64,000 bases of DNA from Terribacillus halophilus (lineage in GTDB: Bacteria; Bacillota; Bacilli; Bacillales; Amphibacillaceae): contig NZ_FMZB01000006.1 in the NCBI RefSeq assembly GCF_900101385.1, positions 1-64,000 of the forward strand, read 5' to 3'. Within the stretch, counting starts at the first letter, position 1, and every line of letters starts with the position of its first letter. The notes under the pieces were generated by a model, which was not told the DNA's origin, did no database searches, and worked only from the letters and a program-made list of their open reading frames with translations. Shown here piece after piece: positions 36,053-44,479 of the stretch. A program made the position numbers and the translations under genes.

Positions 36053-36456
36053 TGAATAAGAGTCTGTTATTTGCCTGGATAACAGCTGTGATTGCTACGC
36101 TGGGCAGCCTCTACTTCAGTGAAATCATGAAGTTCGTTCCATGTACGCTCTGCTGGTACCAGCGGATCCTCATGTACCCGCTTGCCATCATACTGGGCAT
36201 CGCATTTTATAAGAACGATGTGCGGATCCATAAATATGTGCTGCCGCTCAGTATTCTTGGCATAATCATTTCAGGTTATCATTACTTGCACCAAAAAGTG
36301 CCTGCTTTGCAGGGGGCGAGTCTATGCTCGGGCGGTGTGCCATGCTCCGGTTATTATATCAACTGGTTCGGATTCATTACGATCCCGCTGCTGGCCTTCA
36401 CCGCTTTTGTGATCATTACAGTAAGCATGTTCATCCTTCGTAAAAAACATGCATAA
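36052..36456 (+). CDS. bdbC: Disulfide bond formation protein BdbC (DsbB-like)
   Basis: A 134-residue, four-helix quinone-linked oxidoreductase that reoxidises BdbD. The first Cys pair is in [20 protein letters not shown] (CTLC followed by the conserved WYQR), the second pair in [20 protein letters not shown]. The ATG overlaps the bdbD stop by one base (TGATG), so translation is coupled. The membrane topology (both Cys loops outside) follows from the family. A bidirectional terminator lies directly downstream. Confidence 0.93.
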   Translation: MNKSLLFAWITAVIATLGSLYFSEIMKFVPCTLCWYQRILMYPLAIILGIAFYKNDVRIHKYVLPLSILGIIISGYHYLHQKVPALQGASLCSGGVPCSGYYINWFGFITIPLLAFTAFVIITVSMFILRKKHA

Positions 36457-36460
36457 GAAA

Positions 36461-36492
36461 AAGCATTTGCCATATTGGCAAATGCTTTTTTT
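36461..36492. terminator. Bidirectional terminator between bdbDC and cidAB
   Basis: AAAAAGCATTTGCC and GGCAAATGCTTTTTT form a near-perfect palindrome around an ATATT loop. Confidence 0.92.
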
Positions 36493-37196
36493 TATAAGAT
36501 GGTGATCTGCAGCAAGGAAGGAATGAGCAAGCCTGCCCAAATCAATGTCATACCAGCAGCCATGATCATGCCGATCGTGGAGAATGTCCCTTCTTGCTCA
36601 CCATATTCCATTGCTTTGTTGGTGCCGACTCCATGGGCACCCATACCAAGTGCCAAACCACGGGCAACTGGGGATTTAAGTGCCATCAGACGAATGACGT
36701 AAGGACCGATGATCCCGCCTGTCACACCGGTGACAATGACGAAAACGGTCGTCAATGTTGGTAAGCCGCCGATTGTCTTCGATACTTCGATAGCAATTGG
36801 TGTTGTAATCGACCGAGGCAGGATACTGATCAGTAAATCGCCATTGAATTGCATGACAAGGCTCAACAGCAGGGAAGACCCGATTGCAACCAGTGTCCCG
36901 GCTGCAATACTTGTCAAAATGATCATGATATTTTTGCGTAGCAAGTGAGCGTGTTTATAGATGGGGATTGCAAAGGCTACAGTCGCAGGTCCAAGCATAT
37001 GTGTCCACAAGCTCGAAGATAAGGCATATTCGCCAGGATCTAAATGAGATAATTGAATGATTGCAATCAGAATAAGCGGACACAAAAGCAATGGGTGAAA
37101 GAACGGCAGCGGCCATTTTTTATACACGATCTTAGAAGCGCGGTAAATGACATAAGTAACGATGGTGCCGATCAAAATGATGAGTGCAGTAGTCAT
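36492..37196 (-). CDS. cidB: LrgB/CidB-family membrane protein
   Basis: A 234-residue membrane protein with about seven helices of the LrgB family. Visible: LLCPLILIAIIQLSHLDPGE, MLGPATVAFAIPIYKHAHLL, SILPRSITTPIAIEVSKTIGG and GLALGMGAHGVGTNKAMEYG, all characteristic. It overlaps the cidA-like gene by four bases (ATGA) and has GGAGG upstream, so the two are coexpressed. CidAB/LrgAB pairs have been linked to murein hydrolase control, holin-like activity and, in B. subtilis, pyruvate or acetate-related transport. A LysR regulator of the CidR type is encoded just upstream. Confidence 0.9.
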   Translation of the reverse strand: MTTALIILIGTIVTYVIYRASKIVYKKWPLPFFHPLLLCPLILIAIIQLSHLDPGEYALSSSLWTHMLGPATVAFAIPIYKHAHLLRKNIMIILTSIAAGTLVAIGSSLLLSLVMQFNGDLLISILPRSITTPIAIEVSKTIGGLPTLTTVFVIVTGVTGGIIGPYVIRLMALKSPVARGLALGMGAHGVGTNKAMEYGEQEGTFSTIGMIMAAGMTLIWAGLLIPSLLQITIL

Positions 37197-37573
37197 GATG
37201 TGTGTCCTCCTTTTCTTTTTCGTCTATACAGTTTCTCAGCAGTGAATCCAGTAGCGGCCATCACGATGAAGGTACTGATCAGGATGAGCAGGACGGTCTC
37301 CAGCCCTTGCCAATTCAGTATTTCCTTATAATTCAGGATGCCGACGGCGGAGGGGACAAAGAAAAGCAGAAGTTCAGCTAACAGCCAGCCTCCTGCTTTC
37401 TCGATCCATTCCAGTTTGACGATGCCTGCAAATAAGCTTAGTAATAACAAGACCAGACCTACAATCGAGCCTGGTACCGGAAGTGATAGTATATGTGCTA
37501 AGCCGACACCGGCAAAATAAAAAACGTGAATGAGCGCTAGCTGAGAAAGTATGGTAATCGTTTTTAGTACCAT
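37193..37573 (-). CDS. cidA: LrgA/CidA-family holin-like protein
   Basis: A 126-residue membrane protein with four helices of the LrgA family: AGVGLAHILSLPVPGSIVGL is the signature, then LEWIEKAGGWLLAELLLFFVP and a C-terminal basic tail (YRRKRKGGHTS). The start at 37573 has AGGAGG seven bases upstream; the frame is open 19 codons further but without a site. It is the first gene of cidAB. A promoter (TTACGA, 17 bases, TATGAT; 37626-37654 on the minus strand) and a LysR-type palindrome 66 bases before its start point precede it. Its partner CidB follows. Confidence 0.9.
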   Translation of the reverse strand: MVLKTITILSQLALIHVFYFAGVGLAHILSLPVPGSIVGLVLLLLSLFAGIVKLEWIEKAGGWLLAELLLFFVPSAVGILNYKEILNWQGLETVLLILISTFIVMAATGFTAEKLYRRKRKGGHTS

Positions 37574-37625
37574 ATTTCTTCCTCCTAACGGAAAGTTATC
37601 CATACCTAATATTATTGATAACTCC

Positions 37626-37654
37626 ATCATACAGCGTTCCCCACGTATTCGTAA
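37626..37654 (-). promoter_or_regulatory. cidA promoter
   Basis: On the minus strand TTACGA (37649-37654), 17 bases, TATGAT (37626-37631); start near 37619. Confidence 0.5.
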
Positions 37655-37675
37655 AATACATATATTTCATATTAT

Positions 37676-37694
37676 ATATAACTTATAGTTATAT
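37676..37694. promoter_or_regulatory. LysR-type operator upstream of cidA
   Basis: ATATAACT and AGTTATAT form a perfect 8-bp inverted repeat with a TAT centre; the core fits the T-N11-A rule. It lies about 66 bases upstream of the predicted cidA start point, the usual place of a LysR recognition site, and directly after the cidR stop codon. Confidence 0.65.
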
Positions 37695-37698
37695 CGAT

Positions 37699-38565
37699 TC
37701 AGAGGAAAAATTCGATGAATCGTCTGCCGGCATAAGAGATATATCTGTCTTTTTTTGTGATGATTGCCAAGTTCCATGGGATGGAAGGCGTTAAGTCGAT
37801 GATTCGGATGTCAGCATTATAGGTTCGATTACAGATTGACTCAGGCAGCAGGCTGACACCGAGGTTAGCGGCAACCATTTCACTGATGAAATCCCATTGC
37901 GCACTTTTGAAGAGGATATGCGGTTCGAAACCTTCTTCAATGCATCTTTTCCGCATGATATCGTGCAAAGCAAATTCTTCATTATAGAAAATGAAATCTT
38001 CATTCTTCAGTTCCTTGAGTTCGACCAATTCCCGATTTGCCAACGGATGATCGCGATGCACCATCAGTTTCATGTCTTCCTCGACAATCGGATAATAGTT
38101 GAACTCTGTTTCATCAAGAGGAAGTACTGCCACCCCAAGCTCGAATTCACCTTCATTTACCGCTTTAACGACACGAGCAGCCCCGTATTCGGTGATGTTG
38201 ATCGTGACATTCGGATAGGTTTGGTGAAAGCGTGCCATCACTTTCGGGAAGAAAAGACTGCCGATGATTGGCGGTATTCCGATTGTAACTGCCCCTTGTT
38301 TCAAGTCGGTAAGATCTTGAATCGTTGTCTGCATTTCATCCAATTGAGCGAGCACCTGCTGAGCGTAAGTATGTACGACCTTCCCAGCATCGGTCAAGGT
38401 AGTTGATTTGTTAGTTCGATTGAATAAAGTGATGCCGAGTTCCTCTTCCAAGCTCTTGATGGTCTTGCTGAGAGCTGGTTGGGATACGTGCAGGTTCTCG
38501 GCTGCTTTGGTCAACCTTTTCTGTTTCACGATTTCGACCAGATATCGCAGCTGCCGTAATTCCAT
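37699..38565 (-). CDS. cidR: LysR-family regulator, CidR-like
   Basis: A 288-residue LysR-type regulator. The winged helix-turn-helix is MELRQLRYLVEIVKQKRLTK with ENLHVSQPALSKTIKSLEEE; the effector domain starts near residue 90 (GAVTIGIPPIIGSLFFPKVM). Downstream on the same strand is cidAB, with an operator-like palindrome right after this gene. In B. subtilis the CidR homologue YwbI is divergent from the cidAB homologues and activates them in response to acetate metabolism; here the order is tandem. The same role is inferred. Confidence 0.88.
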   Translation of the reverse strand: MELRQLRYLVEIVKQKRLTKAAENLHVSQPALSKTIKSLEEELGITLFNRTNKSTTLTDAGKVVHTYAQQVLAQLDEMQTTIQDLTDLKQGAVTIGIPPIIGSLFFPKVMARFHQTYPNVTINITEYGAARVVKAVNEGEFELGVAVLPLDETEFNYYPIVEEDMKLMVHRDHPLANRELVELKELKNEDFIFYNEEFALHDIMRKRCIEEGFEPHILFKSAQWDFISEMVAANLGVSLLPESICNRTYNADIRIIDLTPSIPWNLAIITKKDRYISYAGRRFIEFFL

Positions 38566-38661
38566 AAACGTTACCGTCCTTTCTTATATTCAAGTATACC
38601 CATTTCTCAGTGAATGAGAAATGCTATAATACAAGCAAAAGTAATAGAAGGAGTCCTATCG

Positions 38662-39132
38662 ATGGGATATGAGATAAAATCTTTAACTGCTGATGATGCG
38701 TATACAATATTACATTGGCGTTATGCCCCTCCTTACGATCTTTATAACCTCACCTATACGGAAGGTGCCGTCATGATGCTCATGGTCGGTGGCTATTATG
38801 GGGTATATGAAAATGGGGTCCTGCTCGGGTACTTCTGTGTCGGAGAAGATGCCCGTGTGCCTGGTGGTGATTACAGCGATCATTCCTTTCTCGACATTGG
38901 AATTGGCATGGCACCTGAAAGGACCGGACAGGGAAAGGGCTCGATGTTTTTCACCCAGATTCAGCATTGGATCGAAGGGAATTTACAAAAGAAACGTTAC
39001 CGCCTTACGGTAGCTGCATTCAATGAGCGTGCTATCCGTCTTTACGACAAAACTGGGTTCAGGGAAGTAGATCGTTTTACAAGGGAAAAGGATGGATTGC
39101 TGTTCATGGTTATGACAAAGAGCCCATGCTGA
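38662..39132 (+). CDS. GNAT-family N-acetyltransferase
   Basis: A 156-residue GNAT enzyme. The acetyl-CoA motif A is LDIGIGMAPERTGQGKGSMFFT (Q/R-x-x-G-x-G as RTGQGKG), followed by RLTVAAFNERAIRLYDKTGF, the usual motif B. The N-terminus MGYEIKSLTADDAYTILHWR is typical of RimI/RimJ-like members. AAGGAG is upstream of the ATG at 38662; the open frame upstream has no site. It stands between the divergent cidR and the convergent oxidase gene. Substrate unknown. Cytosolic. Confidence 0.82.
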   Translation: MGYEIKSLTADDAYTILHWRYAPPYDLYNLTYTEGAVMMLMVGGYYGVYENGVLLGYFCVGEDARVPGGDYSDHSFLDIGIGMAPERTGQGKGSMFFTQIQHWIEGNLQKKRYRLTVAAFNERAIRLYDKTGFREVDRFTREKDGLLFMVMTKSPC

Positions 39133-39145
39133 ACATGGGCTCCGT

Positions 39146-40255
39146 TTAAGCTAACGCGCCTTCCGGATTATAGGCAGAGATATTAATGTCCGTTTCCTGT
39201 CCAAGCATCAGCTTGGTGAGCTGGTAGGCGACAAAAGGACCCATCGTGAGCCCCGACGCACCTAACCCATTCATCACATATAGATTCTGATGCTGTGGCA
39301 TACGGCCGAATACTGGCAAGAAGCCGGGTGTGAATGGACGGAAGCCGACTCTTGTCTCGGTCAATCCAGCTTCGGCAAGTCCTGGAGCAAGCTGCATGGC
39401 TTTCGTCAGCACTTCATGCACCCCGCCAGCAGTGATGCTTGTATCCATTTCGGTATCATTTTCGTGCGTAGCACCAGCCACGATTCTTCCATCAGGGAAA
39501 GCTAGCAGGTATTGGTCATTTGGAGGCATAATCACTGGCCATTCATCTGTCATCCTATCTTGCAGCTGCAAATGGCAGATTTGTGCTTTCTGGAAACTGA
39601 CTTGCATGTTATAGTCCAATGGCGCTAACAGCTGTTTAGTCCAAGCGCCTGCTGTGACAGCAACTTGATCAGGAGTCCATTCTTCATCGCCGGCTGTGAC
39701 GACAATTGCTCCTTCTCTCATGGAAAGGTGGGCTTCGGCCGCGATGAAACGTGCGTTGTATTTCTTGGCTGCTCGGTGCAAGCTGTTACGTAAAGCCCGG
39801 CCATCGACACGAGCTGCACCGCTTACATGGACGGCGCCATATCCAGGTGCAAGCAAAGGAAACAGATTGCGTGCGTCTTCCTCATCGAGTCGGGTGATCG
39901 TACCGATTTCCGGTGCATCCGCTTTCCGTTTCTCTGCCCGATCCTGCATGGCATCAAGTTTCTTCGAATCTTGATGCAGACTTAAGGCGCCCACTCGGGC
40001 GTAGCCTGTTTCCTCTTCTCCGTCAAGGCGAAGTTCCTCGATGATTTCTGGGTAATAACGGGCTCCGCCCTTGGCAAGCTGGTACCAATCCTTATTCCGT
40101 CGCTGAGACAGCCACGGACACACAATTCCGGCGGCAGCGTCTGTTGCTTGTCCATCATCGAAACGATCGACCACAGTTACCTGCATGCCAGCTTTGGCCA
40201 GCTTATAAGCGGTGACGGATCCAGCTATTCCGGCTCCAATGATTGCTATATGCAT
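39146..40255 (-). CDS. FAD-dependent amino-acid oxidase/dehydrogenase (DAO family)
   Basis: A 369-residue DAO-fold flavoprotein. The FAD site is IAIIGAGIAGSVTAYKLAKA followed by VTVVDRFDDG; ATDAAAGIVCPWLSQ, GAWTKQLL and the C-terminal RVGFRPFTPGFLPVFG and YVMNGLGASGLTMGPF are typical of glycine oxidase/D-amino acid dehydrogenase relatives. The start at 40255 has AAAGGA eight bases upstream; the ATG at 40264 lies inside that site. It oxidises an amine or amino acid; the substrate is unknown. It lies opposite the alaR-alaT operon. Cytosolic or membrane-associated. Confidence 0.82.
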   Translation of the reverse strand: MHIAIIGAGIAGSVTAYKLAKAGMQVTVVDRFDDGQATDAAAGIVCPWLSQRRNKDWYQLAKGGARYYPEIIEELRLDGEEETGYARVGALSLHQDSKKLDAMQDRAEKRKADAPEIGTITRLDEEDARNLFPLLAPGYGAVHVSGAARVDGRALRNSLHRAAKKYNARFIAAEAHLSMREGAIVVTAGDEEWTPDQVAVTAGAWTKQLLAPLDYNMQVSFQKAQICHLQLQDRMTDEWPVIMPPNDQYLLAFPDGRIVAGATHENDTEMDTSITAGGVHEVLTKAMQLAPGLAEAGLTETRVGFRPFTPGFLPVFGRMPQHQNLYVMNGLGASGLTMGPFVAYQLTKLMLGQETDINISAYNPEGALA

Positions 40256-40470
40256 ATCGAACATCCTTTTCTTTATTTAGCTACAATATACCATAGCATA
40301 TTCGTCCTTTTTTCAGTATCATAATCGAATGATATAGTATGAGTGGAGGTTCCAACAAAAAATTCACAATTGATAGCTATATTGTCGATGTATCCGTTTT
40401 CGGTTTCTCAATCTTTTTATTTCAGATAAAATAAAACTTACATCATTAAGGCATTAGGGGAGTGACAGAC

Positions 40471-40968
40471 TTGGATAAGAAAGAAATAGAAATACTCGAG
40501 CTATTAGAAAAAAACGGCAGAATGGATGTACATATGATAGCGCGCATGGTAGAGATGTCTGCTGAGGAAGTGGAATCTGCCATCAAAAAATTCGAGGAGA
40601 TGCAGATCGTTCACGGCTATTCAACGCTGATTGATTGGACAGAAGTACGCGGTTATGAAGGAGTGACCGCTATGATAGATGTAAAAGTGACACCTATACG
40701 AGGCAAGGGATTCAACGATGTAGCAGAGCGGATTTATCGTTTCCCGGAAGTGAAAGCTGTCTACTTGATGTCGGGTGCATATGATCTTTCCGTTTCAGTG
40801 GAAGGGAAAACAATGTCGCAGGTTGCACGCTTTGTATCCGAAAAGCTGTCCACTCTGGACACAGTCATTTCGACGACAACACATTTCATCCTGAAAAAGT
40901 ATAAACATGATGGCATCATTTTCGGTGAGGATGACGATAACGACCGCAGAATGCCGGTGAGCCCATGA
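40471..40968 (+). CDS. alaR: Lrp/AsnC-family regulator, AlaR-like
   Basis: A 165-residue Lrp/AsnC regulator. The helix-turn-helix is in EILELLEKNGRMDVHMIARM and EVESAIKKFEEMQIVHGYST; the RAM effector domain follows (AMIDVKVTPIRGKGFNDVAE, VYLMSGAYDLSVSVEGK). The start is TTG at 40471: GGGGAGTG lies six bases before it, whereas GTG at 40462 would be part of that site. It overlaps the aminotransferase gene by four bases (ATGA), as in B. subtilis alaR-alaT (yugG-yugH), and very likely controls that operon in response to an amino acid, probably alanine. Confidence 0.87.
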   Translation: MDKKEIEILELLEKNGRMDVHMIARMVEMSAEEVESAIKKFEEMQIVHGYSTLIDWTEVRGYEGVTAMIDVKVTPIRGKGFNDVAERIYRFPEVKAVYLMSGAYDLSVSVEGKTMSQVARFVSEKLSTLDTVISTTTHFILKKYKHDGIIFGEDDDNDRRMPVSP

Positions 40969-42143
40969 GTCCCGGTACAAGCCGTTTCATTGCGGAACAT
41001 GTAGAGGCATTGAAACCATCCGGAATCCGGCGTTTCTTCGATCTGGCTTCGACGATGGATAATGTCATCTCGCTGGGTGTTGGGGAACCAGATTTCGTCA
41101 CGCCGTGGAATGTAATCGAAGCGAGCTATCATTCACTCGAGCAAGGTTATACGGCCTATACGGCCAATGCTGGGCTGATGGAACTGAGGGAATTGATAGC
41201 TGATTACCTTAAAACGACTTATTCCGTTTCTTATCGTCCTGCAGATCAAGTGATCGTGACAGTAGGAGCCAGCCAGGCCATCGATATTGCCTTGCGGGCA
41301 ATCCTCAACCCTGGTGATGAGGTTATCATCGTCGAACCGTGCTTTGTGGCCTATGCTTCGGCTGTGACATTGGCAGGCGGTGTGCCGATCTCTGTCGGTA
41401 CGAAGGCGGAGAATGGCTTCAAACTGCAGCCAGAAGAGCTGGAGAAAGCCCTTACGCCGAAAACCAAGGCAATCATCCTATGTAATCCGAACAATCCGAC
41501 AGGCACGATGCTGAATCGGGAGGAATTGCTGCCGATTGCAGAGCTTGTGGAGGCACACGATTTACTCGTCCTATCTGATGAGATATATGCAGAACTTAGC
41601 TATGAAGCTGATTATGTCAGCTTTTCCAGTTTGCCTGGTATGCAGGAACGCACCATCCTCATCTCTGGATTCTCCAAGTCATTTGCGATGACAGGCTGGC
41701 GTCTCGGCTATGCCGCAGGACCTGTGGAACTGATCCAAGCAATGACGAAAATTCATCAGTATACGATCATGTGCGCGCCAACCATGGCTCAATACGGTGC
41801 AGTCGAAGCGCTGCGCAGCGGATCTGCAAGTGTGGAACATATGAAGAAAAGCTATCGGCAACGGCGGAATTTCGTCACTTCATCCTTTGAGGAAATGGGT
41901 TTGATGACGAACAGACCTGGTGGAGCTTTCTATATCTTCCCGTCTATCAAGGAGACCGGAATGAGCTCGGAAGCCTTTGCGGAAGCTTTGTTGATGGAAG
42001 AAAAGGTTGCCGTTGTACCCGGAAGTGTATTCGGGGAAAGTGGGGAAGGCTATATCCGCTGTTCATACGCAACTTCCATGAAGCAGCTGACCGAAGCGAT
42101 GAAACGGATGAAGCGATTTGTTGACAAACGCCTTGCAAGATAA
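40965..42143 (+). CDS. alaT: Alanine-type aminotransferase AlaT (class I)
   Basis: A 392-residue PLP aminotransferase of fold type I. Visible: LGVGEPDFVTPWNVIEASY, YTAYTANAGLMELRELIADY, VGASQAIDIALRAILNPGDE (cofactor loop), IILCNPNNPTGTMLNREEL, VLSDEIYAELSYE with the PLP Asp and Tyr, SGFSKSFAMTGWRLGYAAGP with the Schiff-base Lys, and C-terminal YIRCSYATSM with the substrate Arg. It resembles YugH/AlaT, which makes alanine from pyruvate and glutamate, and its gene overlaps alaR. Cytosolic. A terminator follows at once. Confidence 0.88.
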   Translation: MSPGTSRFIAEHVEALKPSGIRRFFDLASTMDNVISLGVGEPDFVTPWNVIEASYHSLEQGYTAYTANAGLMELRELIADYLKTTYSVSYRPADQVIVTVGASQAIDIALRAILNPGDEVIIVEPCFVAYASAVTLAGGVPISVGTKAENGFKLQPEELEKALTPKTKAIILCNPNNPTGTMLNREELLPIAELVEAHDLLVLSDEIYAELSYEADYVSFSSLPGMQERTILISGFSKSFAMTGWRLGYAAGPVELIQAMTKIHQYTIMCAPTMAQYGAVEALRSGSASVEHMKKSYRQRRNFVTSSFEEMGLMTNRPGGAFYIFPSIKETGMSSEAFAEALLMEEKVAVVPGSVFGESGEGYIRCSYATSMKQLTEAMKRMKRFVDKRLAR

Positions 42144-42172
42144 AACCCCTCTCGTATGAGAAGGGTTTTTGG
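42143..42172 (+). terminator. Terminator of alaRT
   Basis: AAAACCCCTCTC and GAGAAGGGTTTTT form a hairpin around GTAT. Confidence 0.85.
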
Positions 42173-42523
42173 CTATTCATTCAATAATAGTTTATCCCGG
42201 CCGAACTGGAACCAGTCCTTAACCGTCTGCTTCTGATCCTTGTCGAGACTAGTCAGTCCTTTATCGGATTCTGCTGCAAAAACAGCATCGCCATGGAGCT
42301 TGCCCAATTCATGAACGTGATCATTGTGGCGTTGGAAAATGGTGAAGTTCAATGGATCATTTTCTGTAGCATTTTCATTGCTGACGACGACAATTCCATC
42401 AACCAATCTTGTCATGATCGGTGAACCGCCGACATATTTCTGAATGCCTTGCGGGTCTGAAGGTACAGACTTAGCAGCGAAATCTCTTTCTGGTTTAAGT
42501 ACCAATGCTGATATTTTTGCCAT
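42173..42523 (-). CDS. Small cytosolic protein, function unknown
   Basis: A 116-residue soluble protein: MAKISALVLKPERDFAAKSV, then GIQKYVGGSPIMTRLVDGIV, VVSNENATENDPLNFTIF and a Lys/Asp-rich C-terminus. The layout (a strand, then a VGG turn, then a strand with VDGIVVVSNENA) recalls small DUF3846-like proteins that are common on phages and plasmids, but I cannot assign it safely. GGAGAG precedes the ATG. It is a single gene between alaT and an old-yellow-enzyme gene on the same strand. Confidence 0.6.
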   Translation of the reverse strand: MAKISALVLKPERDFAAKSVPSDPQGIQKYVGGSPIMTRLVDGIVVVSNENATENDPLNFTIFQRHNDHVHELGKLHGDAVFAAESDKGLTSLDKDQKQTVKDWFQFGRDKLLLNE

Positions 42524-42582
42524 AGTGGCTCTCTCCTTCGTGCTTTTCTTCCATTAAAGCATAATGCAGTATGCTTTTGCCA

Positions 42583-43692
42583 TTACTCTGCTTTGGTCGG
42601 AACCCAGCCTTTTGTTTGCAGGATGATATTCCAAAGCGGCTCTGGAATGCCGTGGTGGTCTTCGCGTGCTGGGTCGATCAGACGGATGATCTCGTCTTCG
42701 CGCCCTTCTTTAAGCTTGGTAACGAATTCTGGATCGATCAGCAGTTCGCGTCCCATGGCAATCAGCGGAACACCGGTAGCTTTAGCTGCAGCTACGTCTT
42801 CTGCGGAATACAAAGATCCGACACCAATCAATGGAATTCTGCCATTGATTCGTTCTTTGAGCAAATCGATACGTTTCGCATTTGCGTCAGCACCGCGACG
42901 AGCTGTGGAATGGAAGTCCATCAAAGATACGTGCAGGTAATCCAATGGTTTCTCTACAAGCGCGTCAATTAGCTCAAATGTTTCTTTCATTGTCAATCCA
43001 GGTGTTTCCGGTTCTTCTGGAGAGAAGCGGTAGCCAATGATAAAGTCTTTGGAGCCATGTTTTTCTACCGTTTCCTTCACTTTGTCAATGACAGCTAATG
43101 GGAAGCGCAAACGCTCGCCCCACTCATCGTCACGACGATTGGAGAATGGAGAGAAGAACTGCTGAATGATATAGCCATTAGCACCATGGATCTCTACTCC
43201 ATCAAAACCTGCTTCGATAGCGCGGCGAGTAGCTTCACCGAAATCTTCTATAATTTGCTGTACTTCAGCTGTTTCCAATGCGCGCGGAGTAGCTGCGCCT
43301 TCTTTTTCAACAGCACTAGGGGCAACAACATCTCCATTAGGCACAAGATCAGCAACTGCTTCACGGCCGCCGTGGTGGATCTGGATGATTGCTTTTGCTC
43401 CTTCAGCCTTGATTGTGTCTGCCTGCTTTTTCAAGCCAGGAATGTCTGTATCGTGGGCAACAGAAGGCTGTCCAGGGAATGCTTTCCCGCTGTCAGATAC
43501 ATTGGATGCAGCAGTGATGACCAAGCCGATATCCTTGGAACGCTGGGCGATATATGGAAGTTCCTGATCGGAAATCGTACCATCAGGATTCGAAGAGTAA
43601 TGTGTCATCGGGGCGAGTACGAATCGGTTTTTCAACGTAACGCCATTTGGTAAAGTCAAACTTTCGAAAAGTGAAGCGTATTTTTCATTCAT
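42583..43692 (-). CDS. NADH:flavin oxidoreductase (old yellow enzyme family), YqiG-like
   Basis: A 369-residue TIM-barrel flavoprotein of the old yellow enzyme family. Visible: LTLPNGVTLKNRFVLAPMTH (FMN), AIIQIHHGGREA, AIEAGFDGVEIHGANGYIIQ with the active-site His-Gly-Ala-Asn, FFSPFSNRRDDEWG, and PLIGVGSLYSAEDVAAAKAT with LIAMGRELLIDPEF. Similar in length to B. subtilis YqiG. Such enzymes reduce activated double bonds and electrophiles with NAD(P)H. AAAGGAGG precedes the ATG. A perfect palindrome at 43775-43789 lies upstream, suggesting induction by an electrophile- or drug-sensing repressor encoded elsewhere. Cytosolic. Confidence 0.88.
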   Translation of the reverse strand: MNEKYASLFESLTLPNGVTLKNRFVLAPMTHYSSNPDGTISDQELPYIAQRSKDIGLVITAASNVSDSGKAFPGQPSVAHDTDIPGLKKQADTIKAEGAKAIIQIHHGGREAVADLVPNGDVVAPSAVEKEGAATPRALETAEVQQIIEDFGEATRRAIEAGFDGVEIHGANGYIIQQFFSPFSNRRDDEWGERLRFPLAVIDKVKETVEKHGSKDFIIGYRFSPEEPETPGLTMKETFELIDALVEKPLDYLHVSLMDFHSTARRGADANAKRIDLLKERINGRIPLIGVGSLYSAEDVAAAKATGVPLIAMGRELLIDPEFVTKLKEGREDEIIRLIDPAREDHHGIPEPLWNIILQTKGWVPTKAE

Positions 43693-43774
43693 AGGGAACT
43701 ATTCCTCCTTTATATGGACTTTATTCTAGAGACTTGTGAAAAGGGTAGCAAACAAAATGCTCATTCGTAAGCAA

Positions 43775-43811
43775 GTTACCATTGGTAACAGATGTATCTG
43801 CAAAATATACT
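43775..43811. promoter_or_regulatory. Palindromic operator overlapping a promoter
   Basis: GTTACC-ATT-GGTAAC (43775-43789) is a perfect 15-base palindrome. On the plus strand TTGGTA (43782-43787), 18 bases, TATACT (43806-43811) makes a promoter whose -35 lies inside the palindrome. The site is shared by the divergent old-yellow-enzyme gene. Confidence 0.6.
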
Positions 43812-43859
43812 TTCGTCATGCTATACTGTTGACACAACATAGACAGGAGCAATGATAGT

Positions 43860-44354
43860 ATGCTGAACAAATATGATTATTATTATGGTGCCTTCCTCTC
43901 CAAGCTTGTGTCCATGCAGATCGTTCCGGCGCTGATCGAGGAAAGTAAGGAAAGGCGCGTCTACCAGCTTGAAACACGTTCGAATCGGATGAAAGTCTAC
44001 TCTAAATATGCGACAAGTACGACTAATACATGGAATTTTCGTTTTTCAGAAGAAGAAAGGGTACGGCTGCTGCAGTGGTCTGACGAAGAACGTGACCAGC
44101 TTTTCGTGCTGATTTGCAGTAAAAAAGATCTTCTTGGGGGAGAAATCGCTATCCTGACCTTCGACCAGTTGCTTGCCTGTATGGATGTCCGGGAAAAATA
44201 CAAGGAAGCAAGCTTAAGAGTTGCAATCAGGAAAAAGAAACACAGTCCGTTCCTTTATGCGTACGGTACTTCCCGAAGCTTGGATGATGCCTTGCCGGTA
44301 ACGCGTAATTTCGCAGATATTTTATTGCATACATCGATACCAGAGCCAGTATAA
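43860..44354 (+). CDS. Hypothetical protein, 164 residues
   Basis: I do not recognise this protein. It is soluble, basic and mixed in structure: MLNKYDYYYGAFLSKLVSMQ, EESKERRVYQLETRSNRMKV, then STTNTWNFRFSEEERVRLLQ, DQLFVLICSKKDLLGGEIAI and a basic C-terminus with AIRKKKHSPFLYAYGTSRSL. There is no signal peptide or membrane helix. The alternation of strands with a conserved-looking Glu/Lys pattern (QLETRSNRMKVYSKY) could suggest a nuclease-like core, but this is speculation. AGGAG is ten bases before the ATG. It is divergent from the old-yellow-enzyme gene, with which it shares an operator-like palindrome. Confidence 0.6.
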   Translation: MLNKYDYYYGAFLSKLVSMQIVPALIEESKERRVYQLETRSNRMKVYSKYATSTTNTWNFRFSEEERVRLLQWSDEERDQLFVLICSKKDLLGGEIAILTFDQLLACMDVREKYKEASLRVAIRKKKHSPFLYAYGTSRSLDDALPVTRNFADILLHTSIPEPV

Positions 44355-44359
44355 AGAAG

Positions 44360-44389
44360 TGTATAGCATAAAATAGCTATGCATTTTTT
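44360..44389 (+). terminator. Terminator of the 164-residue protein gene
   Basis: TGTATAGC and GCTATGCA (one G-U) around an 8-base AT loop, followed by six Ts. Confidence 0.75.
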
Positions 44390-44479
44390 CTATTTAGGGA
44401 AGAAAGCGGATACAAAAAAATTACACAAAGGACTAAATATCTATTACAATGGCGGTATGAATAAAAAAGGAGAAAGTCT

